Assembly: GCA_900770785.1 (NCBI GenBank)
Contig: CAAGLJ010000183.1
Coordinates: 1 to 5,893 of the forward strand
Direction of reading: 5' to 3'
From: Lachnospiraceae bacterium
GTDB lineage: Bacteria; Bacillota; Clostridia; Lachnospirales; Lachnospiraceae
DNA: 5,893 nucleotides
Of the stretch, positions 5,797 through 5,893 are shown piece after piece (the stretch's first letter is position 1; every line of letters starts with the position of its first letter). The notes under the pieces were generated by a model, which saw nothing but the letters and a program-made list of their open reading frames with translations, was not told the DNA's origin and searched no databases. Position numbers and translations under genes: made by a program.

Positions 5797-5893
5797 ATAT
5801 CGCTATCCTCAATAACCATATTGCTTTATGTAATTTAGGTTTTTGTGCTTGAATAAGCACCGTACTTTGTCGGCATTTTTTTGTAATGTTCTC
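5797..5893. other. AT-rich terminal segment without a recognisable gene, possible edge of another element
   Basis: Forward frames are broken by stops. A short perfect hairpin GTGCTT-GAAT-AAGCAC lies at 5845-5860 and a T7 run at 5876-5882. They are 15 bases apart, so this is not a standard terminator. On the reverse strand a 27-codon frame enters from the window edge and ends at TGA 5811-5809 (…KVRCLFKHKNLNYIKQYGY). It could be the tail of a leftward gene, but it is too short to identify. No terminal inverted repeat or target duplication can be tested because the segment runs out of the window. Confidence 0.3.

Noticed and set aside
5845..5882. Intrinsic terminator from the hairpin at 5845-5860 and the T7 run at 5876-5882
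   Set aside because: The stem is only six base pairs and 15 unpaired bases separate it from the T-run; I found no better stem ending at the T-tract.
5711..5893. Reverse-strand frame open from the window edge to TAA at 5713-5711
   Set aside because: It runs across the ATPase-to-next-gene gap and the MKKK start in an AT-rich stretch. Its composition is Phe/Ser-rich with no motif, so chance is the simplest explanation.

Overview
The window looks like chromosomal DNA from an anaerobic Firmicute of class Clostridia, most likely a gut Lachnospiraceae relative. This is inferred from the moderate G+C, GGA/AGA/ATA-rich codon use, strong Shine-Dalgarno sites, and a large surface protein built from Ig-like/MBG-type repeats with a Thr/Ala/Gln-rich linker and a C-terminal membrane anchor. 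No 16S or other marker gene is present, so the taxonomic call is only moderate.

Layout: (a) 2-2593 is the 3' part of a large repeat-rich surface protein gene whose 5' end lies outside the window. (b) 2594-2993 is a 400-base intergenic region. It holds a series of short hairpins, a strong intrinsic terminator (2729-2776), a long perfect inverted repeat (2854-2882), a near-consensus sigma-A promoter (2899-2927), and a CCTA-N9-TAGG dyad just downstream of the predicted transcription start. (c) 2994-5714 is a tight operon: cysteine synthase (cysK), an SsuC/TauC-type ABC permease, and an SsuB/TauB-type ATPase. Intergenic gaps are 16 bases, then a 7-base overlap if the GTG start chosen here for the ATPase is right. 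(d) 5715-5893 begins with a well-formed ribosome binding site and ATG, where a substrate-binding lipoprotein (ssuA-like) would be expected. That frame stops after 10 codons and runs into AT-rich sequence with no recognisable gene.

How it fits together: the operon would import a sulfur-containing solute (sulfonate- or taurine-like by family) and feed released sulfide to O-acetylserine to make cysteine. Regulation appears layered. A LysR-type activator site is plausible at the inverted repeat centred near -66. A CymR-like (Rrf2 family) repressor site is plausible at the CCTA...TAGG dyad. The most notable points are this promoter architecture, the hairpin cluster downstream of the surface gene, the ATPase start, the enlarged permease, and the apparent break in the expected binding-protein gene. 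I did not find a convincing wholly new system.
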